A stretch of 64,000 nucleotides of DNA from Sphingobacterium allocomposti. GTDB lineage: Bacteria > Bacteroidota > Bacteroidia > Sphingobacteriales > Sphingobacteriaceae. A program made the translations under genes and the position numbers. The stretch is taken from the NCBI RefSeq assembly GCF_008124885.1, contig NZ_VNHX01000014.1:26779-90778 (forward strand), in the 5' to 3' direction. Below the pieces are notes generated by a model, which saw only the letters and a list, made by a program, of their open reading frames with translations, searched no databases and was not told the origin of the DNA. Within the stretch, counting starts at the first letter, position 1. Each line of letters opens with the position of its first letter. Positions 8,582 to 17,744 of the stretch are shown in pieces.

Positions 8582-9901
8582 TTACCATTTTATAATATCG
8601 TTCCCCAACGTAAACAACATGAGCGCGATCAAGATAAAAAATCCGACCATCTGGGCCTTCTCGAGGAAATTGTCGCTTAAAGGCTTCCCTTGAATCATCT
8701 CGACCAGCAGGAAGATGACGTGGCCACCATCCAATGCAGGAATAGGAAGCAGGTTCATGAACGCCAACGCCATGGAAAGCATTCCGACCAAACTCCAGAA
8801 TTTAACCCAGTTTACTTCCGTACCGAACATTTTGGCGATTCCTACAGGCCCGGACAAAGCTTTATCGGCGCGGACATCCCCTTTGAAAATCTTTCCGAAC
8901 CCTCTAATGTTGTCGGTAACTACGGACACCGCTTTGGTCGTCCCGATAGGAAGGGCCTCCCAGAAACCAAAGTGTTTCGTCGTTATGGGCAGATCCACCA
9001 CCGCCAACGAGATACCAATCGTCGCGGTAGAATCAATTGTGCCGCTGAAGTCCATGGACTGTCCGTTCCGGATGACCGTTATCGAAGCCGTCTTGCTCAC
9101 GCTATTTTTCAGTTCATTTGTGAACTGATCCAAGAATATGGTGGGCCGGCCGTTTACAGCGACAATACTGTCCCCTACGGCAAGCTTCATCCGCTCTGCG
9201 GTCGAACCCTTCGTTACGGTTTGTATACTTGCCAATTTCTCGCGCGGCCGCACAAATTCATTCTTTTTATGTTCGGCGACAGCATTTAGAATGTCGGCAG
9301 GAAGCCTTAGCTCCTGCGTCGCGTTGTTCCTTTCGATTGTCAATACGGCATCCCCCATCAGCACCTCCGAGCTTAGAACATCTGCATAGAAGTTGTGCGC
9401 AGGCCGGCCGTTAATCGCAAGAATCTTATCGCCGACCTGTATACCTACGTCTTTACCGATAATCCCCGGAACGACCCCATGCTGCAACTTCATATTATCA
9501 ATATCCGTCTCCCCGTACCGAAATGTCAGCATCCAAAAAACGAGAATTCCGACGATCACGTTTACAATGATCCCGCCCAGCATGACAATCAGCCGCTGCC
9601 ACGCCGGCTTCGAGCGGAACTCCCATGGCTGGGGCTCCTGTTTGAGCTGCTCGGTATCCATCGACTCGTCTATCATCCCCGCGATTTTGACATAGCCGCC
9701 CAATGGAAGCCATCCTATACCATACTCACAATCTTTATAAGTAAACTTAAAGAGCTTTACTCCCCAGGCATCGAAAAACAGATAAAACTTTTCTACTTTA
9801 ATACCAAAAGCTCTAGCCGCCAGGAAGTGTCCCAGCTCATGTAATATAATCAATATTGACAGGCCTAAAATCACCTGTCCGATCATCACAAATGTTCCCA
9901 T
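8582..9901 (-). CDS. rseP: RIP metalloprotease RseP (site-2 protease)
   Basis: Intramembrane zinc metalloprotease that cleaves anti-sigma factors and signal-peptide remnants within the inner membrane. HELGH at residues 21-25 in the first membrane helix supplies two zinc ligands. Two PDZ domains occupy the periplasmic middle (around IGIQVGDKILAINGRP and MKLAVGDSIVAVNGRP). The C-terminal helix carries NLLPIPALDGGHVIF, giving the third ligand. The 439-aa length is usual. dxr lies just upstream in the same direction, the common dxr-rseP pairing. Confidence 0.95.
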   Translation of the reverse strand: MGTFVMIGQVILGLSILIILHELGHFLAARAFGIKVEKFYLFFDAWGVKLFKFTYKDCEYGIGWLPLGGYVKIAGMIDESMDTEQLKQEPQPWEFRSKPAWQRLIVMLGGIIVNVIVGILVFWMLTFRYGETDIDNMKLQHGVVPGIIGKDVGIQVGDKILAINGRPAHNFYADVLSSEVLMGDAVLTIERNNATQELRLPADILNAVAEHKKNEFVRPREKLASIQTVTKGSTAERMKLAVGDSIVAVNGRPTIFLDQFTNELKNSVSKTASITVIRNGQSMDFSGTIDSTATIGISLAVVDLPITTKHFGFWEALPIGTTKAVSVVTDNIRGFGKIFKGDVRADKALSGPVGIAKMFGTEVNWVKFWSLVGMLSMALAFMNLLPIPALDGGHVIFLLVEMIQGKPLSDNFLEKAQMVGFFILIALMLFTLGNDIIKW

Positions 9902-9973
9902 TAATTAGTCATAAGTTATAGGCTATACACCATACATTGTATGCCTTATTTAATTATCCAAGTTTACGCTATT

Positions 9974-11128
9974 CTACCTGATTAAACTTCGTGCCACGAT
10001 TCTCGTTTCCTCGTCAATGGCCAGCAGATCGTCCATTGTCGGCTGTTCCACCTTCCTTTGCTGACACATTGTCGCCTCTATGAGATCACTCATCCCTAGA
10101 AAAGACACCTTTTCCGCCAGAAATGCCGCTACCGCCACTTCGTTTGCAGCATTCAGCACACAAGGTCTATCCCCACCTTCCCGTATAGATTGATACGCGA
10201 GCTCCAAGTTACGAAAAGTATTGGAATCAGCGGGTTCAAACGTTAAGGAGCCGTAATCCATGAAATTGAACCGTTCGAATGAATTCGGCCGGCGTTGCGG
10301 GTAGGTCAGCGCATATTGAATCGGCAATTTCATGTCGGGAAGCCCCATCTGCGCTTTCATTGATCCATCCTCAAATTGAACGATCGAATGTACAATAGAC
10401 TGTGGGTGTACGATGACGTCTATCTGTTCGACGTCCAGATCAAAGAGCCACTTCGCTTCAATAACTTCCAGCCCTTTATTCATCAACGTCGCCGAATCAA
10501 TGGTTATCTTTGCGCCCATTACCCAATTGGGGTGTTTCAGCGCCTGTTGCTTTGTCACAGTCGAGAGAAACCGGCTGTCCTTACCCCGAAAGGGGCCGCC
10601 CGAAGCCGTCAGGTAGATCTTCTCTATACGGTTGGCAGATTCCCCGACGAGACACTGAAAGATAGCGGAATGTTCGGAATCTACCGGCCACATACTGACC
10701 TGTTTTTTCCGTACTAACTCCATGATCAATGCCCCAGCTACAACGAGGGTCTCTTTATTTGCCAAAGCGACGTCCTTGCCGTATTCGATGGCCCGCACCG
10801 TTGGGCGGAGCCCCGCGGATCCAACAATAGCGTTCAGCACCATATCTATTTCCTCCCGCTCCACCACCTCTTCCAATGCGTTACGACCGGCATAAACCAC
10901 TATTTCGAGGTCAGCCAGTGCCTGCTTCACCAACAGATAGCTTTCTTCCTGAACAATGACGACCGCATTAGGCTTAAACTCGCGCGCCTGTGCTATCAAA
11001 GCCTCATGATTTGCGGACGCGGTTAGTACCGAGACCTCCAATAGCTCTGGAAATGCCCGTACGACGTCTAAAGCCTGCGTTCCAATACTGCCGGTCGAAC
11101 CTAAGATGGCTATATTTCTTTTCTTCAA
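9974..11128 (-). CDS. dxr: 1-deoxy-D-xylulose-5-phosphate reductoisomerase
   Basis: Second step of the MEP isoprenoid pathway, converting DXP to MEP with NADPH. The N-terminal NADPH site is ILGSTGSIGTQALDVV. The Mn/substrate region is MWPVDSEHSAIFQCL and LTASGGPFRG, with HPNWVMGAKITIDSATLMNKGLEVIEA following. The 384-aa length fits. The only start matching the family N-terminus (MKKRNIAILG) is a TTG codon, seven bases after the upstream membrane-protein gene, so translation may be coupled to it. rseP follows 72 bp downstream. Confidence 0.96.
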   Translation of the reverse strand: MKKRNIAILGSTGSIGTQALDVVRAFPELLEVSVLTASANHEALIAQAREFKPNAVVIVQEESYLLVKQALADLEIVVYAGRNALEEVVEREEIDMVLNAIVGSAGLRPTVRAIEYGKDVALANKETLVVAGALIMELVRKKQVSMWPVDSEHSAIFQCLVGESANRIEKIYLTASGGPFRGKDSRFLSTVTKQQALKHPNWVMGAKITIDSATLMNKGLEVIEAKWLFDLDVEQIDVIVHPQSIVHSIVQFEDGSMKAQMGLPDMKLPIQYALTYPQRRPNSFERFNFMDYGSLTFEPADSNTFRNLELAYQSIREGGDRPCVLNAANEVAVAAFLAEKVSFLGMSDLIEATMCQQRKVEQPTMDDLLAIDEETRIVARSLIR

Positions 11129-11135
11129 AATGGTC

Positions 11136-11927
11136 TTATATTATGTTTTTTAATAACTCCGGATCATCCCCACCCTTATAATCCTTCATCATATCGTGAT
11201 AGGCCACCGCCATCACCAAACTAACCAGCGGGATAATAACAAAAGTATTAATCGCGCTGAAAACCTTTGCAATAATAAAGTACCCGAGGTATTCGAACGA
11301 CACCTGAAAGATATACGCCAGGCCGATTCCAAGGAGCAGCAGCAGCAAGCTCGTCACATTACCCTTTGTAAGGGCCACGCTCAGGCGGCACGAGCGCAAC
11401 AAACTGTATCGTTTGTCTACAATAAAATAGGGAAAAAACGTGATTCTTAGGAGAACGATCATCATGATCAACCCGGTAAGGAACGGATTAACCTCCATAC
11501 TGATAGTCTCCACATCTGCCCCGAGATAAAGCAGCGGAAAACTGACAACGGACGATAGCAAATAGACAATTCCCACTAAGAATGAATAAAGTACAAACCC
11601 CAGCAAGAAATTAAAAAACTGCTTTGCGGTGGGAATATAGTCTTTAAAGTCTGCATGTTCGACCCCACGCGCAAGCAACAGCGCTCTCTTGATCAGAACC
11701 AGCTGCGTACCGAAAAACAGGGTCAGGAAAACAAAACAGAGCATTCCCTTGAAAACATAAGCATTGGAGTCTTCAAGCGTGAAGGCCAGGTAAGATGAAA
11801 GGTTCGAGGTAACAAACAGCAAAAAGCATAGTCCGGCAACGGAGAAGTAATGGTGTTTCAAAACCATTATCGCGCGCAAAAATACATCATTTGCCCTGAA
11901 CGTGCTCTCTTTTAAATATTGTAACAT
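11136..11927 (-). CDS. Conserved-looking multi-pass membrane protein, function unknown
   Basis: A 263-aa inner-membrane protein with about six hydrophobic segments (near residues 30-48, 60-80, 105-130, 145-165, 190-210, 215-240) and short charged loops; it ends with a charged tail. I do not recognise the family. It ends seven bases before dxr and is likely in the same transcript as dxr and rseP, so an envelope role is plausible, but nothing in the sequence shows a catalytic motif. Confidence 0.75.
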   Translation of the reverse strand: MLQYLKESTFRANDVFLRAIMVLKHHYFSVAGLCFLLFVTSNLSSYLAFTLEDSNAYVFKGMLCFVFLTLFFGTQLVLIKRALLLARGVEHADFKDYIPTAKQFFNFLLGFVLYSFLVGIVYLLSSVVSFPLLYLGADVETISMEVNPFLTGLIMMIVLLRITFFPYFIVDKRYSLLRSCRLSVALTKGNVTSLLLLLLGIGLAYIFQVSFEYLGYFIIAKVFSAINTFVIIPLVSLVMAVAYHDMMKDYKGGDDPELLKNII

Positions 11928-12009
11928 GCTGAAAAATAATTATGCAAACCTAATAAAATGCTGCGTATTCACGAATACCATAATATAAAAAAACTATCAG
12001 GAGTGATCC

Positions 12010-12103
12010 GTGAGGACGTAAAGTCGTGAAGCGGTAGGTTTGGTAGGGTAAGGCGTAGCATCGTAAGCACGAGGATTGCCCCCATCGGGTCATATATCAA
12101 CAG
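12010..12103. repeat. Degenerate octamer / CCCCATCGGGTCATATAT repeat
   Basis: GTAAAGTCGTGAAG followed by GTAGG and GTAAGC-rich sequence and then GATTGCCCCCATCGGGTCATATATC is a diverged copy of the module found twice at 20.4-21.4 kb (GATTGACC...GGGTCATATATTC). It lies between a membrane-protein gene and the peptidase gene. No ORF is visible. Confidence 0.6.
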
Positions 12104-12149
12104 AAACAGCACGGACAGTGACGATACCCGTTCCTCCCCGTGCTGTTTT
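12104..12149 (-). terminator. Hairpin downstream of the DPP-IV-like gene
   Basis: AAACAGCACGG (12104-12114) pairs perfectly with CCGTGCTGTTT (12138-12148) around a 23-nt loop. The T tract on the minus strand is only three residues, so it may be a weak terminator or an mRNA 3'-end stabiliser. Confidence 0.6.
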
Positions 12150-12169
12150 GTGCACTTCGTCAGAGATAT

Positions 12170-14290
12170 CTATTTGAAGGCCGAAGGAAGCGGCTTTTCA
12201 AGCAGATATTGATAGTAAAAGCGTGCCCGCTCCCGAAAATCGTAAGCCGATTTCGAACGCGCAAATCCATGCCGGCTGCCCGGATATATCATCAACTCAA
12301 ATGGAACCGCTTTATCCGTCAGTGCATCGACCAGCTGCATGGTATTCTGTAAATGCACGTTGTCGTCCAGGTCGCCATGCATAATGCGTAAGCCCCCTTT
12401 GTAATTATCTACATACGTTAAGACAGATCCGGCTTTGTAGCCTTCAGCGTTATCCTGAGGGGTATCCATCCACCTTTCGGTGTAATGGGTATCGTAGAGT
12501 TCCCAGCTTGTCACCGGCGCGCCGGCGATGCCATAGTCGAAGTAATCCGCGCCTTTCGTTAATGCCAGGCACGTCATATATCCTCCGTAACTATGCCCGG
12601 TAATGAGCAGTTTATCTTTTTTTACCCACGGCTTACCTTTCAGCCACTTTGCAACAGTGATATAATCGATCATCTCCCATTTACCCAGGTTTCTATGCAT
12701 CCAGGCTACCCCTTGCTTTCCGTAGTGTCCGGAAGCCCGGTGATCACAGCTCACCTGGATGATCCCTTCTTTTGCCCAGTACTGGTTTGCCGTCCCCTTC
12801 CAGGTGTTCCGGACAGTTCCCGCGTCAGGACCACCGTAAATGCTCATAATAACCGGATAGCTCTTTGATTCGTCGAAATCGACAGGATAGGTAATGACCA
12901 TAGGAAGGTCAAATTTTCCGTCGTCAGACTTTATCGTAAAATATACCGTCTTTCCTATGTTATAACTGTCAAAGTCGGACGATCGGCTATCTGCCAGCTC
13001 TTTCACGATTTTCCCACTGTTATCTACTAAAGCGACTTTGTTCGGCGTGGTCACGTTCGAATAATTGGTAATAAAATACTGTCCGTCCGGGGACACCGAC
13101 ACCTGATGCGTATAGTCGCCAAAGGTCAACCGTTTCAGGTTCTTCCCGTCATAACGCACGCTGTACAGATCTATCGTAGCCGAATTTTCCTTCCGGGCGG
13201 TAAAATATATGATTTTCTTTTTCTCGTCTACCAATTTTAACGAAGTCACCTGCCACTCTCCTGCGGTCAACGGATTAACCAGCTTGCCATCTAACGTGTA
13301 CAGATAATAATGGGCCCATCCTGTACGATCCGATTTTAGGATGTAATGCTTGTTATCTTTTAAATAGGTTATGCGTTCATCGTGGTCGAGGTTAATCCAG
13401 CTTTCCTGCTGTTCGGCGTAAATCTCCTTTTTCTTTCCGTCCACGGGATTAACGCCGTAAAACTTCAGATTAGTCTGGTCTCTATTCATCCATTGTACCA
13501 TAATCGACCGGCTATCAAAGCTCCAGTACGGCTGACCGAAATATTGGTCATCTTTGGGATCAAAGTCGGCCCAGACAACCGGACCACCCTCGACCTCCAC
13601 AAAGCCGATGCGCACCTCTGGATTCGGATCGCCCGCTTTCGGGTATCGTGTCTCTTCAAGATATCCATGCTGCCCTTTCGACACATAGATAGGGAACATG
13701 GGCACCTGCGTATCGTCAAAACGCATAAACGCTATTCTTTTGCTGTCAGGCGACCACCAAAAAGCTTTGTAGTTTGTCGACCTACCCAATATCTCTTCAT
13801 AGTATACCCAGGACGACCAGCCGTTATAAATCACATCTGTAGCGTCGCTTGTGTAACGGATCTCCTTTCCGCTGTTAACCTCTACGCTATAGAGGTCATG
13901 GTCGCGGGTGAAAGCGACAAAATTGCCATCAGGAGAAAGAGTCGGATTCTTTTCAGCAACCTCAGGCGAATTTGTCAGCCGCTTGGGCTCTTGGTTGCCG
14001 TACTGTATATAGATATCGTTGTCCTTTACCGACACCGATACATCCGACGTAGGAGGCGGTGTATACGGGCTTCTTTTTCCGGTCTTCACGTGTACCTGAT
14101 AGAGCTTTCCATCATCCTTGTCCTTTTCGATGAAGTGGTTGTTATCTACCCATCCGGTATATTGGTTAATTGGTCTGGTCACGGAGAACTCCTGCCCCCA
14201 TGCTTGTGCAAAGCTAAGCTCCTTTTTCTGCGCTGCCAGCTGCGTAATAAAAAGGACGCTCATTGATAAACTCGTCAGCGTTTTTCTCAT
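12170..14290 (-). CDS. Dipeptidyl peptidase IV-like S9 family serine peptidase (secreted)
   Basis: Exported peptidase predicted to remove N-terminal dipeptides (often Xaa-Pro) from peptides in the periplasm. The start is placed at 14290 (MRKTLTSLSMSVLFITQLAAQ), which gives a clean signal peptide; an in-frame ATG 33 bp upstream would bury it. The N-terminal beta-propeller (about residues 40-450) includes YYEEILG, corresponding to the DPP-IV glutamate motif. The C-terminal alpha/beta hydrolase has GHSYGGYM (Ser), GDLDDNVH (Asp) and SRHGFARS (His). The mature length of about 685 aa is standard. It is monocistronic. Confidence 0.9.
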   Translation of the reverse strand: MRKTLTSLSMSVLFITQLAAQKKELSFAQAWGQEFSVTRPINQYTGWVDNNHFIEKDKDDGKLYQVHVKTGKRSPYTPPPTSDVSVSVKDNDIYIQYGNQEPKRLTNSPEVAEKNPTLSPDGNFVAFTRDHDLYSVEVNSGKEIRYTSDATDVIYNGWSSWVYYEEILGRSTNYKAFWWSPDSKRIAFMRFDDTQVPMFPIYVSKGQHGYLEETRYPKAGDPNPEVRIGFVEVEGGPVVWADFDPKDDQYFGQPYWSFDSRSIMVQWMNRDQTNLKFYGVNPVDGKKKEIYAEQQESWINLDHDERITYLKDNKHYILKSDRTGWAHYYLYTLDGKLVNPLTAGEWQVTSLKLVDEKKKIIYFTARKENSATIDLYSVRYDGKNLKRLTFGDYTHQVSVSPDGQYFITNYSNVTTPNKVALVDNSGKIVKELADSRSSDFDSYNIGKTVYFTIKSDDGKFDLPMVITYPVDFDESKSYPVIMSIYGGPDAGTVRNTWKGTANQYWAKEGIIQVSCDHRASGHYGKQGVAWMHRNLGKWEMIDYITVAKWLKGKPWVKKDKLLITGHSYGGYMTCLALTKGADYFDYGIAGAPVTSWELYDTHYTERWMDTPQDNAEGYKAGSVLTYVDNYKGGLRIMHGDLDDNVHLQNTMQLVDALTDKAVPFELMIYPGSRHGFARSKSAYDFRERARFYYQYLLEKPLPSAFK

Positions 14291-14427
14291 ATTATTCTCT
14301 TGGTGAAACCACGAAATTAACAATAATCAATCAGTATGACATATATCGGCTGTAACATTTTAAAGAACCAGGAATAACACAACACAGGCTCATCGTCGGT
14401 ATTCCGGATGGTCGCAAGTTTTGGCTA

Positions 14428-14455
14428 TAAAAAAAGCCACTTGGCAGTGGCTTAT
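14428..14455 (-). terminator. Terminator of the PUR-family gene
   Basis: On the minus strand GCCACT, a short loop and AGTGGC are followed by seven T residues, 20 bases after the stop of the PUR-family gene. Confidence 0.85.
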
Positions 14456-14474
14456 TATATCTTCTGAATCGGCG

Positions 14475-14810
14475 TTAAAAAGAATAGTCGTCTTTTTGCG
14501 CGTATTCGTTGCTCTCGTATGCAGCGTCTTCCGGATTTGGCTCGTAGCGCTTTTCAATAACTTCCTGGTTGGCTTTGATATAGTCAACAACCTCTGTCAA
14601 ACCTTCAGCAAACTTCTCAAAATCTTCTTTGTACAAGAAAATCTTATGTTTGATAAACTGGCCATCTTCAAAGCGCTTTTTACTTTCTGTGATGGTCACG
14701 TAATAATCGTTGGAACGAGTCGCTTTTACATCAAAAAAATAAGTACGTTTTCCCGCTCTCACCTTTTTTGAAAATACTTCTTCACGCTCTTTGTTTTCAA
14801 AATCTCCCAT
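14475..14810 (-). CDS. PUR family DNA/RNA-binding protein (DUF3276)
   Basis: A 111-aa single-PUR-repeat protein of the kind conserved in Bacteroidota, expected to bind single-stranded nucleic acid. Its pattern is VFSKKVRAGKRTYFFDVK, then YYVTITESKKRF and HKIFLYKEDFEKFAEGLTEV; the C-terminus is acidic and low complexity. Neither a membrane segment nor a signal is present. It stands alone between two terminators. What RNA or DNA it binds in vivo is not established from sequence. Confidence 0.88.
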   Translation of the reverse strand: MGDFENKEREEVFSKKVRAGKRTYFFDVKATRSNDYYVTITESKKRFEDGQFIKHKIFLYKEDFEKFAEGLTEVVDYIKANQEVIEKRYEPNPEDAAYESNEYAQKDDYSF

Positions 14811-15050
14811 TAGTATTGCAAGTATTTAAGTTTTAATCCTTTTACAGTTATAAATATATAATATTTAATTTCAATCATCCAAATTTTATAAGAAAAAAAT
14901 GTTATTTTTTTTCTCTTGTTTGAGATAATCTTTATATGAAGTTCGCAGAAGCCGTCCGGGGCGGAGAACTTTCACCGAAAAAAAGAGGGGATTTACCGAA
15001 AAAGTGCCCCGTATTACCTATTTTGGCTAAATGATTCCCAAGTAATACTT

Positions 15051-15058
15051 TACTTTTG
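15051..15058 (+). promoter_or_regulatory. -7 box TACTTTTG of the LiaF-like operon
   Basis: TACTTTTG matches TAnnTTTG and overlaps an in-frame TTG at 15056, ruling that codon out as the start. Transcription should begin near 15064, about 20 nt before the ATG at 15086. Confidence 0.6.
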
Positions 15059-15085
15059 AATCAACAACAAAACACACATACTGTA

Positions 15086-15943
15086 ATGGAAAGAGAAAGA
15101 GATTATAACACAACACCGCCGCCGATTCCTCCGCGCAACAACAAAAGCGCAAATATTGTCGGAGCGATCATCGTATTCCTTGGTTTAGCTCTTCTGTTAA
15201 AGAATTTGAACCTCGGCATATGGTTTCCACGTTGGATATTCGGGTGGGAGATGATCCTCATCATTATCGGATTGGTAATCGGTGTCAATTCGCGTTTCGA
15301 AAAGAAGTCGTCCATCATCCTCATCTGCGTTGGTAGTCTTTTTCTGCTTAAAGACTTAATGAACTTATCCTTCGGCCGCGTGATTGTTCCTATAGCGGCG
15401 ATCATCATAGGTATTTACCTCATTATGCGGAACCGTAGCCACGTGGCTCCTCCCCTCCCGCCTATGCCCCCTGCGAAGAACGATGATGAGTTCGACTGGG
15501 ACAAGCGCGTTGACGTTGATACCGACCGGCCTTCAGAGGAGCCGCCTACGGCGGCCACCCCTATCCATGAGGAGGGAGCCAAAAAAGGCTATTCCTACGC
15601 AGGAGAAAACTATATCAAGGTAGATTCTATATTCGGCAACGCCAAAAAAATCATCTTCTCCAAGAACTTCCTCGGAGGCACGATGACAAACGTCTTCGGC
15701 AGTACGGAGATAAACCTTCTTCAAGCAGACATACAGCAACCTGTCGCATTAGACGTGTTCCAGCTATTCGGCAGCACGAAAATCATCGTCCCGCCACATT
15801 GGGTCATTGTAACAACGGTTTCCTCTATACTAAGTGAAAATGACGACCGACGCGTCATTTTAACGAGTACCATTGATCAGAATAAGTCGCTATACATCAC
15901 AGGAACCTCCATATTTGGGAATATCACCATAAAAAACAGCTAA
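15086..15943 (+). CDS. LiaF/LiaI-like membrane protein (DUF5668 type)
   Basis: A 285-aa protein with a proline-rich cytosolic start (TPPPIPPRNNK), four short hydrophobic segments at about 20-110 (AIIVFLGLALLLKNL, MILIIIGLVIGV, IILICVGSLFLL, IVPIAAIIIGIYLI), an acidic linker, and a C-terminal domain from about 165 (IKVDSIFGNAKKII...GGTMTNVFGSTEINL) resembling the LiaF-like antibiotic-response domain. In Firmicutes such proteins restrain a cell-envelope stress kinase. Here the gene is 8 bp from a LytS-type kinase, suggesting a similar sensing role. The start at 15086 is chosen because the promoter overlaps the upstream alternative. Confidence 0.75.
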   Translation: MERERDYNTTPPPIPPRNNKSANIVGAIIVFLGLALLLKNLNLGIWFPRWIFGWEMILIIIGLVIGVNSRFEKKSSIILICVGSLFLLKDLMNLSFGRVIVPIAAIIIGIYLIMRNRSHVAPPLPPMPPAKNDDEFDWDKRVDVDTDRPSEEPPTAATPIHEEGAKKGYSYAGENYIKVDSIFGNAKKIIFSKNFLGGTMTNVFGSTEINLLQADIQQPVALDVFQLFGSTKIIVPPHWVIVTTVSSILSENDDRRVILTSTIDQNKSLYITGTSIFGNITIKNS

Positions 15944-15951
15944 AGTTGTAG

Positions 15952-16989
15952 ATGATTTTTAAGCTTACGTCTAAAAACCGCCTCATCCACGTTACGACGT
16001 GGACTATTTGTATATTATACTTTTTCATCTCCTATTTTCTTCTGTGGTGGGATTGCAGACCCAAACATGTTACGCCCTATGAACCGATTATCGGCTCGCT
16101 TTCTATTACGATCTGCTGCTATTTAATATACAGTACGCTGCAATATTATTTACCCCGTAAAAACCAGTACCTGAAAATTACGTTGATATGCTTGGTGCTA
16201 ACGGTCATGAGCGTCGGGTTATCGATATTTTTTCTCAATCAGTTTTTTGACGATTTCTCTTTAGCCCATTTTTACGAAGTATTGCCCTACCGTTTTATCA
16301 TCAACTTTTTGCTTCTTCTCTGCGTGATCATCATCAACATCTTCTGGAACATACAGGAAGAATATGAAGAGAATAAGAGGCGCAAGGACGAGTCCGAACG
16401 GATACTGCGCGATGCTGAACTCTACAATCTTCGGCAACAGCTGCAACCGCACTTTTTGTTTAACAGCCTTAATTCTATCATTGCGCTGATCGGAACGAAA
16501 CCTGACGAAGCGCGAAACATGACCTTTCAGCTGTCCGACTTTTTGCGGGGAACCATGAGAAAAGACGACAAGCAACTGATCCCGTTAATGGACGAGATAG
16601 CGCACCTGAAGCTTTATCTGGATATCGAAAAAGTGCGCTTTGGACATCGTCTTACTACGATATTCCACGTGCAGGAAGAGGCTGAGCGGAGCAAAGTCCC
16701 ATCGATGATTGTCCAACCCTTATTGGAAAATGCCATTAAATTCGGGCTATACAATGTGATCGGGCATGTGGAGATAACCATCGACATCACCCTTTCCAAC
16801 CACATGCTGTCTATAACCATCACCAACCCGTTCGACACAGATCAATTCGAAACGAAAAAAGGAACCGGTTTTGGCCTGACCAGTATACAAAGGCGTCTCT
16901 TTTTACTGTATAGCCGCACGGATCTGTTGGAGACCTCGATGAAAGATAATATATTTACATCCACCATTAAAATTCCGCAATATGATTAA
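15952..16989 (+). CDS. LytS/YehU-type sensor histidine kinase
   Basis: Membrane sensor kinase of the His_kinase (PF06580-like) family. The N-terminal half (residues 1-130) has four hydrophobic helices without an extracellular domain. A short coiled stretch then leads to the phospho-acceptor in LRQQLQPHFLFNSLNS (H167). The ATPase domain has VPSMIVQPLLENAIKFG (N box) and KKGTGFGLTSIQRRL (G box). The 345-aa length is typical. Its end overlaps the response regulator by 8 bp, so the two are translationally coupled. The signal is unknown; the adjacent LiaF-like protein may modulate it. Confidence 0.9.
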   Translation: MIFKLTSKNRLIHVTTWTICILYFFISYFLLWWDCRPKHVTPYEPIIGSLSITICCYLIYSTLQYYLPRKNQYLKITLICLVLTVMSVGLSIFFLNQFFDDFSLAHFYEVLPYRFIINFLLLLCVIIINIFWNIQEEYEENKRRKDESERILRDAELYNLRQQLQPHFLFNSLNSIIALIGTKPDEARNMTFQLSDFLRGTMRKDDKQLIPLMDEIAHLKLYLDIEKVRFGHRLTTIFHVQEEAERSKVPSMIVQPLLENAIKFGLYNVIGHVEITIDITLSNHMLSITITNPFDTDQFETKKGTGFGLTSIQRRLFLLYSRTDLLETSMKDNIFTSTIKIPQYD

Positions 16990-17719
16990 AACAATTGTTA
17001 TCGACGACGAGCCGCTGGCACGGATGATTATTATCGAATACCTCAAACAACATACAGATATAGAAATAGTGGCGGAATGTGGTGACGGATTCGAAGGGGC
17101 CAAAGCTATTCATGCATATCAGCCTGATCTCGTATTTCTGGACATTCAGATGCCTAAACTTACAGGGTTCGAAATGCTGGAAATCCTCGACTTCATGCCG
17201 AATGTCATCTTTACCACAGCCTTTGACGAGTTTGCTATCAAAGCGTTTGAGAAAAATGCAATAGACTACCTTTTGAAGCCCATCAATAAGGACCGCTTTG
17301 AGCAGGCGCTAAACAAGTTCAGAAATACGCATAGTACTGCGAACAGCGTACAAATAACGGAAAAGATCAATAGCATTTCGGAAGAAGAATCGTTGGAACG
17401 TATAGTCGTTAAAAATGGTTCGCAGATTAAAATTATACCTGTGCAGCAAGTGAACTTTTTGGAAGCGTACGATGACTACGTAAAAATACACACCAAAGAC
17501 GGCGTGTTTCTGAAAAATAAAACGATGAGTTCTTTTGAAAAGCAGTTAGACCCGAAACATTTCGTCAGAGTCCATCGCTCTTTTATAGCGAAGGTCGACC
17601 AGCTGGCTAAAATCGAACCTTTAGAAAAGGAAAGCTATATTGCGACGTTACTAACCGGAGAAAAAATCAACATCAGCAAATCAGGCTACGCCCGTTTAAA
17701 ACAAATAATTGGCTTATAA
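16982..17719 (+). CDS. LytTR-family response regulator
   Basis: DNA-binding regulator partnered with the overlapping kinase. The receiver domain covers residues 1-120 with acidic residues D8-D9, phospho-acceptor D54 in FLDIQMP, and YLLKPINK with the conserved lysine. The C-terminal LytTR domain (about 140-245) starts IVVKNGSQIKIIPVQQV and contains DDYVKIHT and FVRVHRSFIA. The 245-aa length is typical. The next gene has its own promoter 13 bp after the stop and may be a target. Confidence 0.92.
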   Translation: MIKTIVIDDEPLARMIIIEYLKQHTDIEIVAECGDGFEGAKAIHAYQPDLVFLDIQMPKLTGFEMLEILDFMPNVIFTTAFDEFAIKAFEKNAIDYLLKPINKDRFEQALNKFRNTHSTANSVQITEKINSISEEESLERIVVKNGSQIKIIPVQQVNFLEAYDDYVKIHTKDGVFLKNKTMSSFEKQLDPKHFVRVHRSFIAKVDQLAKIEPLEKESYIATLLTGEKINISKSGYARLKQIIGL

Positions 17720-17732
17720 CTATTTGTTTCTG

Positions 17733-17740
17733 TAATTTTG
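17733..17740 (+). promoter_or_regulatory. Promoter with no room for a leader: serine hydrolase
   Basis: TTGG at 17709-17712, a 20-nt spacer and TAATTTTG at 17733-17740 form a good Bacteroidota promoter; only CGCC separates it from the ATG at 17745. The mRNA should begin at or within a few bases of the start codon. Confidence 0.65.
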
Positions 17741-17744
17741 CGCC

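Noticed and set aside
13382..14266. 294-codon plus-strand ORF
   Set aside because: It is antisense to the well-supported DPP-IV-like gene, has no recognisable domain and reads like a frame shadow.
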